Shown here one piece after another: positions 7,834 through 17,660 of a stretch of 43,107 nt of DNA. This DNA comes from Candidatus Mediterraneibacter quadrami (lineage in GTDB: Bacteria > Bacillota > Clostridia > Lachnospirales > Lachnospiraceae): the NCBI GenBank assembly GCA_019120575.1, contig DWUU01000020.1, forward strand, positions 1 through 43,107, read 5' to 3'. The position numbers were made by a program, and so were the translations under genes. The notes beneath the pieces are model-generated. The model was given only the letters and a program-made list of their open reading frames with translations, was not told the origin of the DNA and did not search any database. Each line of letters opens with the position of its first letter. The first letter of the stretch is position 1.

Positions 7834-9150
7834 TTACTCTGTTGTAATATAGTTCCTCGTCGTCATATCTGTGGCCTTGCCGTTCTGGTCATTGACAAGG
7901 ATCGCATTAAAGATCGTCTGCGTATCTTCCGGCATGTCAACCGGTCCGGTGTATTTTTCCGTTGAGGATGACGAGGGATCCGGTGTGGATCCGTCCATCG
8001 TATAATACGCCGTATAGCCTTCCGGAACCGTAATCGTGATCTGCGTCGGCTCCGTATACTGTCCGGTGGACGGCGTTACCGCCGGTGCATTCACGATCGG
8101 GAATTCAATCTTATACTCCGCTGACGATACAACGCTGGGAATTCCGTTTTTATTAACTGCGATGGCGCGGATCTCAACCTCTCCTTCCTTCTGAAGAAGA
8201 ACCGGTTCGGTATACCGGGTGCCGGAAGCCGCCGTCGGATCAGTTCCGTCCGTTGTGTAATAAATGTCTCCTCCGGTTTCGGATGTGATAGTAATCTCCT
8301 GAACCTCTGTAAAGCTTCCTTCCTCCGGCGAAAAAACCGGTGCCGCAGAAATATAGTCCGCAACCGCTTTCAAAACGCCGTCATCCTCACAGTTGTTCAG
8401 CAGGACCGATACCTTCCCGGGCTGTTCCATTTCCATGTAAAAATCAATGGCCGCCTGATAGAGCTGCGCATTGGTCGGCTGGGATTCAATTGCAGAGAGA
8501 AATACGTTCTCCGCGCTTTCCGTGTCGCCCTGATCTGTATAAAGCTTCGCATATCCGGTGTAAGCTTCCGGGCGGGACTCGTCCTTTACGATCGCGCGTT
8601 TAAAATAATTTTCAGCCGCCGCATAATCTCTGCTCTGAATCTCACGATATCCTTTATTTATCATGGATGTATAGGAATTCTGATACACGGTGACCACTCC
8701 GGCAACTATCACGGCCAGAATCACAAAAAGGGTGATCAGAAGCCTTCTGCGCTTCCGCTTTGCCGCCTCCAGACGTTTCTGCTGACGCTGGCGCCTCAGC
8801 TCGACAGTGTCCTGACGGGCACGTTTTACCTCGCCGGTATTCCGGCGGGACTGCGGCGCCGTACCGGACGGACGCCGGGTTCCGGTCATCCTTCCATCAC
8901 GGATCCGGTCCATTTCTTCCGGATTCAGTACGCGCGTCGAATTCACATTCTGCGTTACGGTATCTCTTCTGTATCTTCTGACGCTTTCCGACGGTATCTG
9001 ACGTGTCGCACCCTCGACCGATCCCCTGACCTCCTGGGCAAGGACATCATCAAGCGGATTATAGTCCGGAACAATCTGCACTTCTGCCCCACATACCGGA
9101 CAGATCATTCTGTCATCCGAAAATTCCGCTCCGCAACGAGTACATATCAT
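7834..9150 (-). CDS. Zinc-ribbon, single-pass membrane, TPR and chitobiase/beta-hexosaminidase C-terminal-like domain protein
   Basis: This 438-residue protein has no assignable enzyme activity. Residues 1-25 form a zinc ribbon (Cys3, Cys6, Cys17, Cys20). A basic Arg/Lys-rich stretch follows to about residue 136 and a hydrophobic segment (about 137-157) would cross the membrane. Residues about 160-255 look like TPR helices ([20 protein letters not shown], then [19 protein letters not shown]). Two repeats of a [10 protein letters not shown] / [11 protein letters not shown] type resemble the C-terminal beta domain attached to chitobiases. Topology would put the zinc ribbon inside and the TPR and beta domains outside the cell. 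The start overlaps the folD stop by four bases (ATGA). A role in envelope sensing or protein assembly is only a guess. Confidence 0.85.
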   Translation of the reverse strand: MICTRCGAEFSDDRMICPVCGAEVQIVPDYNPLDDVLAQEVRGSVEGATRQIPSESVRRYRRDTVTQNVNSTRVLNPEEMDRIRDGRMTGTRRPSGTAPQSRRNTGEVKRARQDTVELRRQRQQKRLEAAKRKRRRLLITLFVILAVIVAGVVTVYQNSYTSMINKGYREIQSRDYAAAENYFKRAIVKDESRPEAYTGYAKLYTDQGDTESAENVFLSAIESQPTNAQLYQAAIDFYMEMEQPGKVSVLLNNCEDDGVLKAVADYISAAPVFSPEEGSFTEVQEITITSETGGDIYYTTDGTDPTAASGTRYTEPVLLQKEGEVEIRAIAVNKNGIPSVVSSAEYKIEFPIVNAPAVTPSTGQYTEPTQITITVPEGYTAYYTMDGSTPDPSSSSTEKYTGPVDMPEDTQTIFNAILVNDQNGKATDMTTRNYITTE

Positions 9151-10001
9151 GATCTCTCCTCCTGAGTACGCATTGTTTCAACACAATTATCCATCAGCAT
9201 TGCGATCGTCATCGGTCCGACCCCGCCGGGAACCGGTGTGATCGCAGATGTATGCGGCTCAACATTATCAAAATCCACATCTCCGCACAGATGATTCTTC
9301 TCATCACGGTGCATGCCCACGTCAATGACCACCGCACCTTCTTTTACATATTCCGATGTAATGAACTTCTTTTTCCCGATCGCCACGATCAGGATGTCCG
9401 CGCGTTTTGCCACTTCCTTCAGATCCTTTGTTCTGGAATGTGCAACGGTTACCGTCCCGTTCTCACGGAGAAGAAGGGCTGCCATCGGCTTCCCGACAAT
9501 ATTGCTCCTGCCGATCACAACGCACTCTTTGCCTTCGATCCCGATGCCGGATCGTTTCAGAAGCTGGATGATGCCCGCCGGCGTACAGGAAAGGAAACCC
9601 TTTTCGCCGATCCAGAGCCGGCCCACGCTGACCGGATGGAAGCCGTCCACATCTTTGTCCGGTGAGATCGTGCGGATAATGCGGTCCGCATCTATATGAA
9701 CCGGAAGCGGAAGCTGCACCAGGATCCCGTTTACCGTATCATCCATGTTCAGCCGTTCCACAAGCGCGACAAGTTCTTCCTCCGTCGTCTCTTCCGGAAG
9801 CTCATATGCCCTTGATTCGATGCCGATGTAGGCGCAGGCTTTCTTTTTATTATTGACATAGACCGTCGAAGCCGGATCCGTGCCGACCTGGACCACGGCC
9901 AGGCAGGCGTTCTTCCCGTTATCCTTAAGTCTCTGTACCTCTTCTTTCAGCTCGTCTTTTATCTGCTGAGAGATTTTCTTTCCATCAATTAACTGTGACA
10001 T
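9147..10001 (-). CDS. folD: Bifunctional methylenetetrahydrofolate dehydrogenase / methenyltetrahydrofolate cyclohydrolase
   Basis: It interconverts 5,10-methylene-THF, methenyl-THF and 10-formyl-THF. The 284 residues contain the [14 protein letters not shown] segment with the catalytic lysine, the LPLPVHID loop, the Rossmann motif [15 protein letters not shown] and the C-terminal [15 protein letters not shown] signature. The ATG at 10001 is preceded by AGAAGGGA; a TTG one codon earlier is less likely. The gene begins 17 bases after the fhs stop, so Fhs makes 10-formyl-THF and FolD handles the next two steps from one mRNA. The stop overlaps the zinc-ribbon gene. Confidence 0.97.
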   Translation of the reverse strand: MSQLIDGKKISQQIKDELKEEVQRLKDNGKNACLAVVQVGTDPASTVYVNNKKKACAYIGIESRAYELPEETTEEELVALVERLNMDDTVNGILVQLPLPVHIDADRIIRTISPDKDVDGFHPVSVGRLWIGEKGFLSCTPAGIIQLLKRSGIGIEGKECVVIGRSNIVGKPMAALLLRENGTVTVAHSRTKDLKEVAKRADILIVAIGKKKFITSEYVKEGAVVIDVGMHRDEKNHLCGDVDFDNVEPHTSAITPVPGGVGPMTIAMLMDNCVETMRTQEERS

Positions 10002-10018
10002 CAATTATCCCTTCTATC

Positions 10019-11689
10019 CTAAAACAGTCCTGTAATCTTTCCGTCTTCTGTAACATCAATCCCGTTTGCCGCCGGAACTTTCGGCAGGCCCGGCATGGTC
10101 ATGATCGCGCCCGTCAGCGCCACGACAAATCCCGCACCGGCGCTGACATATACCTCGCGGATGTGAATGTCGAATCCGGACGGACGGCCCAGTTTCTTCG
10201 CGTCATCGGACAGCGAATACTGATTCTTTGCCATGCAGACAGGGAACGATGCGAAGCCCATCGCCTCGATCCGGTCGATCTGCTTCTGCGCCGCCGGTTC
10301 ATAGACAACTCCGTCCGCGCCGTAGATCTCTCCGGCCACTTTCTCGATCTTCTCCCGGATGGACAGGCCGTCCTCATAGAGCGGATGGAAATGACTCTCC
10401 TTATTTTCCAGTGTATACAATACTTTTTCCGCCAGGGCGATGCCGCCCTCTCCGCCTTTTTCCCACACTTCGGAAAGTGCGAATTCACAGCCTCTGTCCT
10501 CACAGAATCTGCGGATAAACTCATTTTCCGCCTCTGTATCTGTCACAAAGGAGTTGAGCGTCACGATAACCGGCACGTCATACTTCTGTATATTCTCAAT
10601 ATGCTTTTCAAGATTCACGATCCCTTTCGCCAGGGCGTCCAGATTCTCCTGCGCCAGATCCGCCTTCGGAACGCCGCCGTTGTATTTCAGCGCACGGACT
10701 GTTGCAACCAGCACGACCGCATCCGGTTTGAGCCCCGCCATGCGGCATTTGATGTCAAAGAACTTCTCCGCCCCAAGATCCGCACCGAATCCGGCTTCTG
10801 TGATCGTGATATCGCTGAGTTTCAGCGCCATCTTCGTCGCCCGCACGCTGTTGCATCCGTGGGCGATATTGGCGAACGGCCCCCCGTGTACAAGGGCCGG
10901 CGTATGCTCCAGCGTCTGGATGATGTTCGGTTTGATCGCATCTTTGAGAAGCGCCGCCATTGCGCCTGTCGCGTTCAGATCTTCCGCCGTGACCGGATCC
11001 CCGTCAAAGTTATATGCCACGACGATCCGGGCCAGACGCTTTTTCAGATCCGCAAGATCATCCGCCAGACAGAGGATTGCCATGATCTCGGATGCCACCG
11101 TGATCACGAAATGATCCTCCCGCACCATTCCGTCCATCTTGTTGCCGAGGCCGACAACAATATTGCGGAGCACGCGGTCGTTCATATCCAGGCAGCGTTT
11201 CCACACAACCTGTCTGGGATCGATCCTCAGAGCATTGCCCTGCTGGATATGGTTGTCAAGCATGGCCGCCAGCAGATTGTTGGCGGAAGTGATGGCATGG
11301 AAATCACCGGTAAAATGAAGATTCAGATCTTCCATTGGAACGACCTGTGCGTATCCGCCGCCCGCCGCGCCTCCCTTGATGCCGAAGCAGGGCCCGAGAG
11401 AGGGTTCACGAAGGGCAATCAGCGCCTTTTTATTCAGTTTTGCCATTGCCTGTCCGAGACCCACGGTTGTCGTCGTCTTTCCCTCTCCGGCCGGAGTCGG
11501 ATTGATCGCTGTGACAAGCACAAGCTTTCCGTCTTTATTATCTTTTATCTTGTCCCACAGTTCATCGGAAAGTTTTGCCTTATACTTTCCGTAATACTCC
11601 AGGTCCTCGTCTTCAATACCGATACTTGCGGCAACATCCCGGATGTGTTCCAGCGCTGCCTCCTGAGCGATCTCAATATCCGTTTTCAT
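10019..11689 (-). CDS. fhs: Formate-tetrahydrofolate ligase
   Basis: It activates formate with ATP to 10-formyl-THF. The 556 residues are the normal length, with the P-loop [16 protein letters not shown] near residue 68, the [14 protein letters not shown] motif, and the [16 protein letters not shown] and [13 protein letters not shown] segments typical of Fhs. AAAAGGAGAG lies upstream of the ATG. It begins 46 bases after ftsK and is followed by folD. The pair serves purine and formyl-methionine supply, and in acetogens the methyl branch of the Wood-Ljungdahl pathway; nothing else in the window supports acetogenesis. Confidence 0.97.
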   Translation of the reverse strand: MKTDIEIAQEAALEHIRDVAASIGIEDEDLEYYGKYKAKLSDELWDKIKDNKDGKLVLVTAINPTPAGEGKTTTTVGLGQAMAKLNKKALIALREPSLGPCFGIKGGAAGGGYAQVVPMEDLNLHFTGDFHAITSANNLLAAMLDNHIQQGNALRIDPRQVVWKRCLDMNDRVLRNIVVGLGNKMDGMVREDHFVITVASEIMAILCLADDLADLKKRLARIVVAYNFDGDPVTAEDLNATGAMAALLKDAIKPNIIQTLEHTPALVHGGPFANIAHGCNSVRATKMALKLSDITITEAGFGADLGAEKFFDIKCRMAGLKPDAVVLVATVRALKYNGGVPKADLAQENLDALAKGIVNLEKHIENIQKYDVPVIVTLNSFVTDTEAENEFIRRFCEDRGCEFALSEVWEKGGEGGIALAEKVLYTLENKESHFHPLYEDGLSIREKIEKVAGEIYGADGVVYEPAAQKQIDRIEAMGFASFPVCMAKNQYSLSDDAKKLGRPSGFDIHIREVYVSAGAGFVVALTGAIMTMPGLPKVPAANGIDVTEDGKITGLF

Positions 11690-11735
11690 TTTCCTCTCTC
11701 CTTTTCTGATGAATCAATATATATCCTGCCGCCTG

Positions 11736-14240
11736 TCAGGAGCGGCTGTTGCTCATATATTCCTCAAATTCTTCCGCCGTCATCAGCACCTTCCGGGGCT
11801 TTGTCCCCTCCTCCGGACCGACGACGCCGGCATCCGCCAGCTGATCCATGATCCGGGCCGCCCGGTTGAATCCGATCTTGAACATCCGCTGAAGCATGCC
11901 GATGGATGCTTTGTCTTTATCAATGATCAGTTTTCCGGCGTCCGCAAAATATGTATCCCTGTCGTCGCCTCCGTCGGAAGATGCGCCGGGATCGGCCAGT
12001 GCGGCGTTGGAATTCATGTGTTCTTCAAGTTCATTATTGTAGATGGTTCCCGCATTATTTTTCAGCAGGAACTCAACCACATCCTGAACCTCTTTGTCTG
12101 ATACGAAGGATCCCTGCACGCGCACCGGCTTCGGATAACCCGAAGGATAGAACAGCATATCGCCCTTCCCGAGCAGCTTCTCCGCGCCGTTCATATCAAT
12201 GATCGTACGGGAATCCACTCCTGATGACACGGCGAACGCGATCCTTGAAGGCATATTCGCTTTGATGAGACCCGTAATGACATTGACCGAAGGACGCTGG
12301 GTCGCAAGTACGAGGTGCAGGCCGGCCGCTCTGGCAAGCTGTGCCAGACGGCAGATGGCGCCTTCGACCTCGCCCGGAGCCACCATCATCAGGTCGGCAA
12401 GCTCGTCGATTATGATCACGATCTGCGGCAGTTTCTTCTTAACCTCTTCCCCGGTCTCGCCGCGTTCTGCCTTCGCATTAAATCCTTTCAGATCGCGGAC
12501 ATTGTATTCGGCGAAAAGCTTGTAGCGCTTCTCCATCTCGGCCACGGCCCAGTTCAGGGCGCCGGCCGCTTTCTTCGGATCCGTGACAACCGGGATCATA
12601 AGATGGGGAATCCCGTTGTATACGCTCAGCTCCACAACCTTCGGATCCACCAGGATCAGTTTCACTTCGTCCGGATCTGATTTATAGATAATGCTCATGA
12701 TCAGCGTGTTGATGCAAACGGATTTACCGGAGCCGGTCGCCCCGGCGACCAGCAGATGAGGCATCTTTGCTATATCCGCAACCACGGTCTTGCCCGCGAT
12801 GTCTTTTCCGACCGCAAATGTGATCGGTGAGGCGCTCTTTTCAAATTCCGACGATTCAAGAAGATCCCGGAGCATGACCGCCGTATTCTCCTGGTTGGGA
12901 ACCTCGATTCCCACCGCCGCCTTCCCCGGGATCGGTGCTTCGATCCTCAGATCCGCCACGGCAAGATTAAGTTTAATATCGTCCGCGAGACCAACGATCC
13001 GGCTGACTTTTACGCCCTGGTCAGGCTGCAGTTCATACCGTGTAACAGAAGGGCCGCAGCTGGCGTTTGTTACATGCACCCCTACGCCGAAATTCTGCAG
13101 GGTCTCTTCCAGTTTCTGCGCGGTTGCCCTCAGATGGGCGTCCGAATCCCCGCCGCTCTTTCTCCCACGTTTCAGGAGGCTCATCGGCGGCGTGCGGTAT
13201 GCAGACTGCTGCTCCAGCTTCTGCTCCTGTTTCTCTGCCTCGGCAGCTACGGTTTCCGTTTCAGCAGAAACGATCGCCGCCTCTTTTGCCTTGTTCCTGC
13301 GCTTCGGCTTTTCTTCCGCCGCCGGAATCTCAACCGGCTTTTCTTCTGCCGGAGACGGTTCCGCCGGCTCCGCACGGTTTATGACAAAAGCCGGTTCCTC
13401 TTTTTCTTCCGGTATGATGTTCTCCGGTATGTTCTCCGCCGGCACATTCTCCGGCTTCAACTCATAAATATCAGGAGATTTTCTTCCTGATCTCTTCTTA
13501 TTACTGTCTTCACCCAGCGTCGTCGCAAAAGACACCCCGGATACCTTTCTGTTCCTGCGCGCCGTTGTACGTCCCGCCCGGTACTCCGGTACCGCTTCCT
13601 GCATTTCCTGCCGCTTCTCTTCCCGTTTGCGCGCACGGATCACAGCGGTTTCCGCCCGGCGCTTCTTCGCATCCTCATAGGCTTCCCGGCTCTTCTTCCC
13701 GAGCGGGGCAAGCATGGATTTTTCTGTCACAAGAATCAGGCAGATCACTGAAAAAATAACAAGCACAACATACGTTCCCGCAACTCCGATCATCGGACAG
13801 AGAAGACTGACAAGACAGCCCCCGGTCAGACCGCCCGCATTCCGGTGTTCCGCCGCCGCTTTATAATAGGACAGCAGAGACGCCCCGGGCGTGTAGGAGT
13901 TAAAGATCAGTTCAAGGATTGCCGTCAGCAGCAGAAATAAAACGACCGCTGAAACAATTTTAACATATGCATGCGTGTTGCCTTTATTGGATATCTGAAA
14001 TGCCGTCAGTGCAAAAAATACAAACGGAAGCACATAGGCCATGAAACCGAACAGTCCGAAAAATACGGATGAGACCGCCTCCCCCGCGATCCCGCCCAGG
14101 CCAAAATTGCTCAATACAAGCAGGATGCATACTGCAAGCGAGACCAGAATAATGATCTCGCCTTTCAGCCCGTTATCCTGCGGTTTCTTTTTGGGTCTGC
14201 TTTTTGTGTTTCTGCGCTGTTTTGTCGATTTAGCAGCCAT
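11736..14240 (-). CDS. ftsK: DNA translocase FtsK/SpoIIIE
   Basis: A septum-bound motor that pumps chromosomal DNA during division and, in spore formers, into the forespore. The 834 residues have about four N-terminal membrane segments (about 27-170), a charged Ala/Glu/Pro-rich linker (about 190-350), and the RecA-like motor with Walker A GATGSGKSVCINT near 500 and Walker B IVIIIDELADLMM near 615. A C-terminal winged-helix gamma domain (KASIGMLQRMFKIGFNRAARIMDQL) recognises orienting DNA motifs in the family. AAGGGGGAT precedes the start. The gene follows tepA by 44 bases, a neighbourhood also known in bacilli. Sequence alone does not separate FtsK from SpoIIIE function. Confidence 0.95.
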   Translation of the reverse strand: MAAKSTKQRRNTKSRPKKKPQDNGLKGEIIILVSLAVCILLVLSNFGLGGIAGEAVSSVFFGLFGFMAYVLPFVFFALTAFQISNKGNTHAYVKIVSAVVLFLLLTAILELIFNSYTPGASLLSYYKAAAEHRNAGGLTGGCLVSLLCPMIGVAGTYVVLVIFSVICLILVTEKSMLAPLGKKSREAYEDAKKRRAETAVIRARKREEKRQEMQEAVPEYRAGRTTARRNRKVSGVSFATTLGEDSNKKRSGRKSPDIYELKPENVPAENIPENIIPEEKEEPAFVINRAEPAEPSPAEEKPVEIPAAEEKPKRRNKAKEAAIVSAETETVAAEAEKQEQKLEQQSAYRTPPMSLLKRGRKSGGDSDAHLRATAQKLEETLQNFGVGVHVTNASCGPSVTRYELQPDQGVKVSRIVGLADDIKLNLAVADLRIEAPIPGKAAVGIEVPNQENTAVMLRDLLESSEFEKSASPITFAVGKDIAGKTVVADIAKMPHLLVAGATGSGKSVCINTLIMSIIYKSDPDEVKLILVDPKVVELSVYNGIPHLMIPVVTDPKKAAGALNWAVAEMEKRYKLFAEYNVRDLKGFNAKAERGETGEEVKKKLPQIVIIIDELADLMMVAPGEVEGAICRLAQLARAAGLHLVLATQRPSVNVITGLIKANMPSRIAFAVSSGVDSRTIIDMNGAEKLLGKGDMLFYPSGYPKPVRVQGSFVSDKEVQDVVEFLLKNNAGTIYNNELEEHMNSNAALADPGASSDGGDDRDTYFADAGKLIIDKDKASIGMLQRMFKIGFNRAARIMDQLADAGVVGPEEGTKPRKVLMTAEEFEEYMSNSRS

Positions 14241-14284
14241 CTGAATCCCCCTTGAAAATTAAACATACTCTATTCAGTATAGCA

Positions 14285-14968
14285 TTATTTGGATTTCATG
14301 TCATTATTTTTTTCGATCCGGATCAGTTCCCGCAGTTTTGCAAACGCATCGCTTACGCCGCCCACCGCGTCAATAAGTCCTTCCCGCACCGCTTCCTCCC
14401 CCTCCAGCATGGTCCCCACATCCTTCACAAGCTGCGTGGGATCAAGCATCAGTTCCGTAAGCCGCTCCTGAGTTATTTTCGAATGCTCTGCGATAAAACG
14501 GATGATCCGGTCCTGGGTTTTCTCCATATTCCGGTAGCTCTGGATCACACCGATGAACATGCCTGTAGAGCGGACCGGATGGATGGTCATCGTCCCGGTC
14601 GGCACAATAAAGGAATAATCCGCCGATACCGCCAGCGGGCCGCCGATGGAATGGCTCCCGCCAAGCACAAGGGAAACTGTAGGTTTGCTCAGCGACGCGA
14701 TCATTTCCGCGATCGCAAGCCCGGCTTCCACATCGCCCCCAAGCGTATTGAGAAGAATCAGGATCCCTTCGACATTCTCGTCTTCTTCCGCCTGGGCAAG
14801 CTTCGGCAGAAGATGTTCATACTTTGTCGCCTTCGTACTGCCGCTCAGGACCTCATGGCCCTCGATCTCCCCGATGATCGTAAACAGTTCGATCCCGGAA
14901 CCGCTCTTTCCGTCAGAAAGACGGGTTGAGCCGAATTCCTTTATCCCTTCGTTTTTTTCGTTCTCCAT
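14285..14968 (-). CDS. tepA: ClpP-like serine peptidase of the TepA family
   Basis: The 227-residue protein has the ClpP/crotonase fold. ILLNTLGGDVEAGLAIAEMI matches the ClpP oxyanion region, the nucleophile Ser lies in GGSHSIGGP, the His in MTIHPVR, and an Asp in KDVGTMLEGEEA aligns with the ClpP acid residue, so a full triad seems present. Bacillus TepA (YmfB) has been linked to protein export and lies beside spoIIIE, as here beside ftsK. The N-terminal 25 residues are charged, with no signal peptide, so it is probably cytosolic. GGAGGT lies nine bases before the ATG. Confidence 0.88.
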   Translation of the reverse strand: MENEKNEGIKEFGSTRLSDGKSGSGIELFTIIGEIEGHEVLSGSTKATKYEHLLPKLAQAEEDENVEGILILLNTLGGDVEAGLAIAEMIASLSKPTVSLVLGGSHSIGGPLAVSADYSFIVPTGTMTIHPVRSTGMFIGVIQSYRNMEKTQDRIIRFIAEHSKITQERLTELMLDPTQLVKDVGTMLEGEEAVREGLIDAVGGVSDAFAKLRELIRIEKNNDMKSK

Positions 14969-15050
14969 CTTTAATACCTCCCCGCTCCGCAGGATTTCCC
15001 GCGGTTCTTTATAAAGGTAGTATTAAAAACAGATCCGGATTCTATACACA

Positions 15051-15092
15051 GAAAAATGGTATGGATGCAGATTGTATACACCCATACCATTT
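15051..15092 (-). terminator. Intrinsic terminator after metY
   Basis: Read on the minus strand, an 11-base stem (AAATGGTATGG and its complement, 15082-15092 with 15054-15064) is followed by TTTTTC. The stem starts three bases after the metY stop. A promoter for tepA must lie between here and 14968, but no convincing pair of boxes was found. Confidence 0.75.
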
Positions 15093-15095
15093 AGT

Positions 15096-16370
15096 TTACT
15101 TCAATGCCTGTTCCAGATCGGCTATGATGTCTTCAATATTTTCGATTCCCACGCTGAAACGGATCAGATCCGGCTGAACGCCCGCCTCCATCAGTTCCTG
15201 CTCGTTCATCTGCCGGTGCGTATGACTTGCCGGATGGAGAACGCAGCTTCGCGCATCCGCCACATGCGTAACGATGGCAACCAGCTTCAGCTTATCCATC
15301 ATCTCGACTGCCGCCTCTCTTCCGCCTTTCAGACCGAAAGTAAGGACGCCGCAGGTTCCGTTCGGCATATATTTCTGCGCAAGGTCGTAATACCGGTCTC
15401 CCGGAAGGGACGGATAGCTTACCCATGCCACTTTCTCATGATTCTGAAGGTACTGTGCGGCTTTCAGCGCATTCTCACAGTGTCTCGGCACTCTCAGATG
15501 AAGGGTTTCCAGACCGATGTTCAGAAGGAACGCATTCTGCGGAGACTGGATGGAGCCCAGGTCGCGCATCAGCTGGGCGGTTGCCTTTGTGATATATGCG
15601 CCTTTTCCGAACTTCTTCGTATACACGATGCCGTGATACGTCTCATCGGGTGTAGTAAGCCCCGGGAATTTATCCCCGTGGGCCTCCCAGTCAAAATTGC
15701 CGCTGTCCACGATCGCCCCGCCCACGCAGGCTGCATGGCCGTCCATGTATTTTGTCGTGGAATGGGTCACGATATCCGCGCCCCACTCGAAAGGCCGGCA
15801 GTTGATCGGCGTGGCGAACGTATTGTCCACGATAAACGGTACGCCGTGCGCATGGGCCGCCTTTGCAAATTTCCCGAAGTCAAGAACGACCAGCGCCGGG
15901 TTCGCGATGGACTCGCCGAACACGGCCTTCGTATTGTCGCGGAACGCCGCATTCAGTTCTTCTTCTGAACACTCCGGGTCAACGAATGTTGCTTCAACTC
16001 CCATTTTGCGGATCGTGTGCGCATAGAGATTGTATGTACCTCCGTACAGCGCGGATGCGCAGACAATATGGTCCCCCGCCTGGGCGATATTCATGATCGC
16101 ATAGAAATTCGCCGCCTGTCCGGAGGAAGTCAGCATTGCGGCAAAACCGCCCTCCAGGTCGCAGATCTTCGCTGCCACCGCGTCGTTTGTCGGGTTCTGA
16201 AGCCGTGTATAGAAATAGCCGGACTCCTCAAGGTCAAAGAGTCTGCCCATCTGCTCGCTGCTCGTATAGCGGAATGTGGTGCTCTGATAGATCGGAAGCA
16301 CCCTCGGCTCGCCGTTGCCCGGCTCATACCCGGACTGGATGCATTTTGTCTCAATTCTGTAATTGCTCAT
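15096..16370 (-). CDS. metY: O-acetylhomoserine sulfhydrylase (aminocarboxypropyltransferase)
   Basis: A PLP enzyme that makes homocysteine from O-acetylhomoserine and sulfide. The 424 residues are of MetY length, longer than MetB/MetC proteins, and show YQSTTFRYTSSEQM, the YTRLQNPTNDAV cofactor-binding segment, SSGQAANFYAIMNIAQ, and the PLP lysine in HSTTKYMDGHAA. The C-terminus is SVGIENIEDIIADL. AGGAGGAG is eight bases before the ATG. It lies 41 bases after yebC; no S-box riboswitch fits in that gap. A related gamma-elimination activity cannot be excluded. Confidence 0.93.
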   Translation of the reverse strand: MSNYRIETKCIQSGYEPGNGEPRVLPIYQSTTFRYTSSEQMGRLFDLEESGYFYTRLQNPTNDAVAAKICDLEGGFAAMLTSSGQAANFYAIMNIAQAGDHIVCASALYGGTYNLYAHTIRKMGVEATFVDPECSEEELNAAFRDNTKAVFGESIANPALVVLDFGKFAKAAHAHGVPFIVDNTFATPINCRPFEWGADIVTHSTTKYMDGHAACVGGAIVDSGNFDWEAHGDKFPGLTTPDETYHGIVYTKKFGKGAYITKATAQLMRDLGSIQSPQNAFLLNIGLETLHLRVPRHCENALKAAQYLQNHEKVAWVSYPSLPGDRYYDLAQKYMPNGTCGVLTFGLKGGREAAVEMMDKLKLVAIVTHVADARSCVLHPASHTHRQMNEQELMEAGVQPDLIRFSVGIENIEDIIADLEQALK

Positions 16371-16411
16371 CTGTGTATCTCCTCCTGTCTGTCATCCGTA
16401 CAGATTGTTTT

Positions 16412-17143
16412 CTATTCGTTCCAGTTGTGGTATACATCCTGGACATCATCATCTTCATCCAGCAGATCCAGCGTCTTCTGGATATTCCTGATATCATCCT
16501 CGCTGGTCAGTTCCACATAGGTCTGCGGGATCATGGTCACTTCAGCCTGCGCCATCTCAATCCCGGCTTCCTCAAGCTGAAGGCGGACGTCGCTGAACGC
16601 CTCGGGTGTGGTGAGGATCTCATAACTCTCCTCATCTTCATTAAAGTCGTCCGCGCCGGCATCAAGGGCGAGCATCATCAGTTCATCCGCATCCATGGAG
16701 CAGTCTTCTTTCGCCACAAAGATCTGTCCCTTTTCATCAAACATGAACGAAACGCATCCCGGTGTTCCCACGTTTCCGCTTCCTTTTGTAAAGGCATTGC
16801 GCACGTTGGACGCCGTCCGGTTTTTATTGTCTGTCAGCGTTCTGACAATGATCGCTGTTCCGCCCGGTCCGTATCCTTCATATGTAATATGCTCATAGTT
16901 GTCCGCCGCGCCTTCACCGGCCGCCTTTTTAATGTTTCTCTCAATCGTGTCATTGGGCATATTATTGGCTTTCGCCTTGGCGATCACATCGCGGAGCCGG
17001 CTGTTGTTCGCCGGATCCGCTCCGCCGCCCTCCTTAACCGCAACGGCAAGCTCACGGCCGATCTTTGTAAAGATCTTGCCTTTTGCCGCATCGTTTTTTT
17101 CTTTTTTATGCTTGATATTGGCAAACTTTGAATGTCCTGACAT
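16412..17143 (-). CDS. yebC: YebC/PmpR family protein
   Basis: The 243-residue protein starts with the family signature [20 protein letters not shown], continues with [10 protein letters not shown] and YEGYGPGG, and ends in an acidic tail ([10 protein letters not shown]). Family members were described as transcription regulators (PmpR) and more recently as ribosome-associated factors that relieve stalling at proline-rich stretches; the latter fits its near-universal presence. AGAGGAG precedes the ATG and a promoter lies just upstream. metY follows by 41 bases. Confidence 0.95.
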   Translation of the reverse strand: MSGHSKFANIKHKKEKNDAAKGKIFTKIGRELAVAVKEGGGADPANNSRLRDVIAKAKANNMPNDTIERNIKKAAGEGAADNYEHITYEGYGPGGTAIIVRTLTDNKNRTASNVRNAFTKGSGNVGTPGCVSFMFDEKGQIFVAKEDCSMDADELMMLALDAGADDFNEDEESYEILTTPEAFSDVRLQLEEAGIEMAQAEVTMIPQTYVELTSEDDIRNIQKTLDLLDEDDDVQDVYHNWNE

Positions 17144-17195
17144 TTATAGATTCTCCTCTTTTCCGTATTTCTTCCTCTGCACGCTGTGCTTTTCA

Positions 17196-17224
17196 ATTCT
17201 AACACTCTTTTGGAATTCTGTAAA
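17196..17224 (-). promoter_or_regulatory. Putative sigma-A promoter of yebC
   Basis: On the minus strand TTTACA (17224-17219) and TAGAAT (17201-17196) are spaced by 17 bases, about 52 bases before the yebC start and just after the mazF stop. Both boxes are one base off consensus. Confidence 0.5.
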
Positions 17225-17228
17225 GAAG

Positions 17229-17576
17229 TCAGTATGTAGCAAGTTCCAGACTGACTCTGATCGCCCGGTCAACCTTCTGCATCGTCGTCCCGTCGATATG
17301 GCAGACATACTCTTTCAGGCGCTGCTTATCTATCGTGCGGATCTGCTCCAGAAGGATCACGGAATTCCTGACGATCCTGTAATCTTTTGTGCTGATCTCG
17401 ATATGAGTGGGCAGTTTTGCCTTATTCATCTTCGATGTGATCGCCGCGCAGATAATCGTCGGGCTGTGTCTGTTCCCTACATTGTTCTGTATCACGAGCA
17501 CCGGCCTTATCCCGCCCTGTTCCGAGCCCACCACCGGGCTCAGATCAGCATAATAAATATCTCCCCGTCTGATCAT
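17229..17576 (-). CDS. MazF/PemK-type mRNA interferase (EndoA-like)
   Basis: A toxin-family endoribonuclease of 115 residues. [39 protein letters not shown] and the ending [11 protein letters not shown] match Bacillus EndoA. Arg24 and Thr47 sit where the EndoA catalytic Arg and Thr are. In bacilli the gene follows alr and an antitoxin gene; here it follows alr directly after 84 bases with no antitoxin frame. The ribosome site is weak, with GGAG about 15 bases upstream, which suggests low expression. An antitoxin could be encoded elsewhere, or expression may simply be limited. Confidence 0.93.
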   Translation of the reverse strand: MIRRGDIYYADLSPVVGSEQGGIRPVLVIQNNVGNRHSPTIICAAITSKMNKAKLPTHIEISTKDYRIVRNSVILLEQIRTIDKQRLKEYVCHIDGTTMQKVDRAIRVSLELATY

Positions 17577-17660
17577 GGTTTCTTATTCACTCTCCGATCT
17601 ACTTACCTGATGCACTTCCTGCATCCTTCAGTATTCCCATGTTCATCGGGCGTATTCAGG

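Noticed and set aside
9995..11851. 618-residue plus-strand open frame
   Set aside because: Shadow of fhs, which has full family motifs on the other strand; composition is His/Arg-rich as in antisense frames of GC-biased genes.
16371..16411. S-box or other sulfur riboswitch before metY
   Set aside because: The gap of 41 bases is too short and shows only the ribosome site.
17613..17660. 15-codon frame between alr and mazF as an antitoxin
   Set aside because: No ribosome site and far too short for a MazE-type fold.
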